From an uncultured Aliterella sp. (GTDB taxonomy: Bacteria > Cyanobacteriota > Cyanobacteriia > Cyanobacteriales > Chroococcidiopsidaceae), in contig CAJQOK010000476.1 in NCBI GenBank assembly GCA_905479905.1, positions 1-6,771 of the forward strand: 6,771 bases of DNA, written 5' to 3'. The translations under genes and the position numbers were made by a program. Each line of letters begins with the position of its first letter. Positions within the stretch are counted from its first letter, which is position 1. Shown here piece after piece: positions 4,642 to 6,771 of this stretch. Under the pieces are notes generated by a model, which saw only the letters and a program-made list of their open reading frames with translations, had not been told where the DNA came from and did not search any database.

Positions 4642-6771
4642 TCGCCTACGCAGCAAGGCATACTATTTCATACTCTCCACGCGCCAGAGTCAGGAGTTTA
4701 TGTTGTGCAAAGTTGCTATACGTTTAGCCAAACTCTTGACATAGCAGCTTTTCAACAAGCTTGGCAACAAGTTATTAACCGACATCCAATTTTACGAACT
4801 TCTTTTCATTGGCAACAATATAAAGAGCCGTTTCAGGTAGTTCATAAGTCCGTAACTATACCTTGGCAATATTACAACTGGCAAAACTCCTCAGAAATTG
4901 AGCAGCAATTAGCAGCTTTTTTACAAGCAGACTGCAAGCAGGGATTCGATCTTACTCACCCGCCGCTATTGCGTTTAACTCTAATCCAAATAGCCGAAAA
5001 TACTTATCATTTTGTTTGGAGTAGCCACCATTTAATTTTAGATGGATGGTCTACAGCCTTAGTTCTCCAGCAAGTATTTCTCTCTTATGCAGGACAAAGC
5101 GATCGCTCCTGTGCAACGCGCCCCTACGCAGACTATATTAACTGGTTGCAACAACAAGACTTATCTCAAGCCGAAACCTTTTGGCGCAAGACACTCCAAG
5201 GATTTACTGCACCTACTCTGCTAAAGTTAGGGAAATCAACAGGTTATAGTAACCACTCGCTCAAATTATCCGCAGTCACTACCGCCGCTTTGCAATCAAT
5301 AGCACGACAGCACAGATTAACCTTAAACACTCTCTTACAAGGCGCTTGGGCTATCCTTCTAGCTCGTTATAGTTGTGAGGAAGATATTGTATTTGGGGCA
5401 ACATCTTCCGGTCGTCCACCTACCTTAGTTGGCTCAGAATCAATGGTAGGGCTATTTATCAACACCTTGCCAGTACGAGTACAAGTGTCGGGCAAAGCAT
5501 TACTAATACCCTGGTTGCAGCAACTCCAAGGGCGACAGGTAGAAGCGCAGCAGTACGAATACAGCCCCCTCGTACAGGTACAAGCTTGGAGTGATGTACC
5601 GCGTGATGTACCTTTATTTGAGAGCATTTTAGTATTTGAAAATTACCCTGTAGACGCTGGCTTGCAACAATGGGCAACAGAAATGCAAGTTCACCAGATT
5701 CAATCTGTAGAATCAACCAATTACGCGATCGCTCTCAAAGCTGGAGTTAGTAACGAGCTATCTTTAGAAATTTTAAGCGATCGCACCTCCACTACGATCC
5801 AGCGAATGTTAGGTCACTTGCAAACATTGTTGGAGGGGATGGTAGCAAATCCCCAAAGTGCGATCGCTTCTTTACCATTACTAACCACCGCCGAACAAAA
5901 GCAACTACTAGAGTGGAACAATACCCAAACTGATTACCCTCAAGACAAGTGCATTCAGCAGTTATTTGAAAATCAAGCAGCACAAACTCCAGATGCCATA
6001 GCGGTAGTATTTGCAGACCAATATTTAACTTATCAACAACTAAACAGCCGTGCTAACCAATTGGCGCACTATCTGCAAAAACTCAATGTTGGGTTAGAGG
6101 TTCCAGTTGCGATTTGTTTAGAGCGTTCTTTAGAGATGGTTATTGGTATTCTAGCCATTCTCAAAGCTGGGGGTGTTTATGTACCAATCGATCCAGCTTC
6201 TCCCCAGGAACGATTAACGGCGATATTAGCAGATGTCCAAGCGCCAGTATTTTTAACTCAAAAACAGTTATTAACCAAACTTGCACCCATCAATACTAAA
6301 GTTGTTTGCTTAGATGCAGATTGGCAGGATAGCAGCCTAGAAAGTCAGGAAAATTTGCCTGTTAATATCACTCCTGATAACCTAGCCTATATTATGTACA
6401 CCTCCGGTTCTACGGGCATCCCCAAAGGTGTCAGTGTCCTGCATAAAGGTGTGGTGCGGTTAGTTAAAGCAACCAATTACGCTCAATTAAACGCTCAAGA
6501 AGTATTTTTGCAAGCTGCGCCGATTTCCTTTGATGCGGCAACTTTTGAGATTTGGGGCGGTTTGTTAAATGGAGCAAAATTAGTATTATTTCCTAATGAC
6601 ACCGCATCTTTATTAAAACTAGGGCAAGTAATTCGCCAACATCAAATTACAACCCTGTGGCTGACAGCAAGCTTGTTTCACCTGATGGTAGACGAGCAAC
6701 TAGAAGATTTACAGACAGTAAAACAAATTTTGGCGGGTGGTGATGTGCTATCTGTTTCTCACGTTCAAAAA
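4606..6771 (+). CDS. Nonribosomal peptide synthetase, C(DCL)-A(Val-like), 3' end cut by the window
   Basis: This is the next subunit of the same assembly line; 722 codons are open to the window edge with no stop. The protein begins MNKKNIENIYPLSPTQQG. Residues 1-9 look like a docking segment. A complete condensation domain follows (about 8-430, HHLILDG at 141-147, VGLFINT at 281-287, FENYP at 344-348). An adenylation domain starts near 448 and shows YTSGSTGIPKG (598-608), the pocket stretch FDAATFE (642-648) and LAGGD (709-713) before it is cut. The C domain is of DCL type, which fits the E domain ending the previous gene. The six visible specificity positions are D643, A644, F647, W685, L709 and G711 (DAFWLG), resembling valine codes such as DAFWIGGTFK in GrsB. 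The start is fixed by the overlap with the upstream stop and by YPLSPTQQG lying at the usual distance from the N-terminus. The rest of the A domain, a carrier and possibly more modules must lie to the right. Confidence 0.95.
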   Translation, partial: MNKKNIENIYPLSPTQQGILFHTLHAPESGVYVVQSCYTFSQTLDIAAFQQAWQQVINRHPILRTSFHWQQYKEPFQVVHKSVTIPWQYYNWQNSSEIEQQLAAFLQADCKQGFDLTHPPLLRLTLIQIAENTYHFVWSSHHLILDGWSTALVLQQVFLSYAGQSDRSCATRPYADYINWLQQQDLSQAETFWRKTLQGFTAPTLLKLGKSTGYSNHSLKLSAVTTAALQSIARQHRLTLNTLLQGAWAILLARYSCEEDIVFGATSSGRPPTLVGSESMVGLFINTLPVRVQVSGKALLIPWLQQLQGRQVEAQQYEYSPLVQVQAWSDVPRDVPLFESILVFENYPVDAGLQQWATEMQVHQIQSVESTNYAIALKAGVSNELSLEILSDRTSTTIQRMLGHLQTLLEGMVANPQSAIASLPLLTTAEQKQLLEWNNTQTDYPQDKCIQQLFENQAAQTPDAIAVVFADQYLTYQQLNSRANQLAHYLQKLNVGLEVPVAICLERSLEMVIGILAILKAGGVYVPIDPASPQERLTAILADVQAPVFLTQKQLLTKLAPINTKVVCLDADWQDSSLESQENLPVNITPDNLAYIMYTSGSTGIPKGVSVLHKGVVRLVKATNYAQLNAQEVFLQAAPISFDAATFEIWGGLLNGAKLVLFPNDTASLLKLGQVIRQHQITTLWLTASLFHLMVDEQLEDLQTVKQILAGGDVLSVSHVQK
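4627..5895 (+). other. Condensation domain, DCL type
   Basis: This domain joins a D-configured donor, made by the upstream E domain, to the L-residue of this module. DCL hallmarks are YPLSPTQQGILFH (10-22), WSSHHLILDGW (138-148, catalytic His142), SGRP (268-271), MVGLFINTLPVRV (280-292) and ILVFENYP (341-348). All are in the usual order, and HHxxxDG is intact. Confidence 0.92.
5947..6771 (+). other. Adenylation domain, N-terminal part, predicted valine or similar
   Basis: Motifs A1 to A4 are visible: LTYQQLNSRANQLA, LKAGGVYVPIDP, YTSGSTGIPKG (598-608) and FDAATFEIWGG. The stretch TLWLTASLFHLMVDE (683-697) with LAGGDVLS (709-716) resembles A domains for branched aliphatic residues. The partial code DAFWLG lacks positions 322, 330, 331 and the A10 Lys, which lie beyond the edge. 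Valine is the best guess; isoleucine or another beta-branched residue is possible. Confidence 0.7.

Larger units (their letters stand above)
751..5867. repeat. HIP1 octamer GCGATCGC, 12 dispersed copies
   Basis: Perfect copies start at 751, 945, 1491, 2423, 3342, 3400, 3614, 4489, 5099, 5725, 5777 and 5860. An 8-mer is expected about 0.1 times in this length. HIP1 is a known hallmark of many cyanobacterial genomes. All copies are inside coding sequence and use all three codon phases: DR (945, 1491, 3342, 5099, 5777), AIA (2423, 3614, 5725, 5860) and RS (751, 3400, 4489). Imperfect variants occur near 2636 and 3170. Confidence 0.95.

Noticed and set aside
5367..5716. Two overlapping minus-strand open frames (5367-5627 and 5459-5716)
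   Set aside because: Both are antisense to the conserved DCL condensation domain and overlap each other in different frames. Their low-complexity Cys- and Leu-rich translations do not resemble known proteins.
5792..5983. Minus-strand open frame of 63 codons
   Set aside because: It is antisense to the C-A linker and the start of the A domain, and nothing supports expression.
1508..6240. Recent duplication of the A-domain N-terminal halves (around 1508-1760 and 5981-6240)
   Set aside because: The proteins are alike here, but by eye the DNA differs at many silent and replacement sites and only short identical stretches of about ten bases remain. This is ordinary family conservation, not a recent repeat.
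6114..6299. Plus-strand open frame of 61 codons in another frame
   Set aside because: It lies entirely within the A domain of the second NRPS gene, which is clearly the coding frame by its motifs.
1..6771. A previously undescribed type of system, CRISPR array, RNA gene, mobile element, promoter or terminator
   Set aside because: The window is filled by two NRPS reading frames with intact, well-known domain motifs. I saw no regular repeat-spacer pattern, transposase, tRNA-like fold or hairpin-plus-T-run outside coding sequence.

Overview
The window is a fragment of a nonribosomal peptide synthetase (NRPS) operon, almost certainly from a cyanobacterium. The octamer GCGATCGC (HIP1, the highly iterated palindrome of many cyanobacterial genomes) occurs 12 times in 6.8 kb, where about 0.1 would be expected by chance. 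The A/T-leaning codon use and the condensation and adenylation motifs also resemble those of filamentous or colonial cyanobacteria. Genus and product cannot be named from this stretch.

Layout: two genes on the plus strand fill the window, with no intergenic space. Gene 1 (2-4606) encodes one complete elongation module, C(LCL)-A-PCP-E, followed by a short C-terminal docking-type tail. Gene 2 starts at 4606 inside the stop codon of gene 1 (TAATG, one-base overlap) and runs off the right edge after 722 codons. What is visible of it is a short N-terminal docking-type segment, a complete DCL condensation domain and roughly the first half of an adenylation domain. Position 2 is the first in-frame codon that can be seen, so gene 1 may begin there or further upstream.

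How they work together: the first A domain has the full ten-residue specificity code DAWQFGLID-K, which I recall as a glutamine code in cyanobacterial NRPSs. The E domain should epimerise the carrier-bound residue. The next subunit opens with a DCL domain, the type that takes a D-configured donor. Its partial A-domain code, DAFWLG (six of ten positions), points to valine or a similar branched aliphatic residue. The inferred product segment is (upstream L-residue)-D-Gln-Val-(more). The first C domain is of LCL type, so an upstream module must feed this one. No initiation, tailoring, transport or thioesterase function lies in the window.

Nothing seen here is a new kind of system. The most interesting features are the HIP1 copies inside conserved NRPS motifs, several at places where the protein departs from family consensus; the split between subunits exactly at the E/DCL junction; and an atypical C-A linker in the first module.
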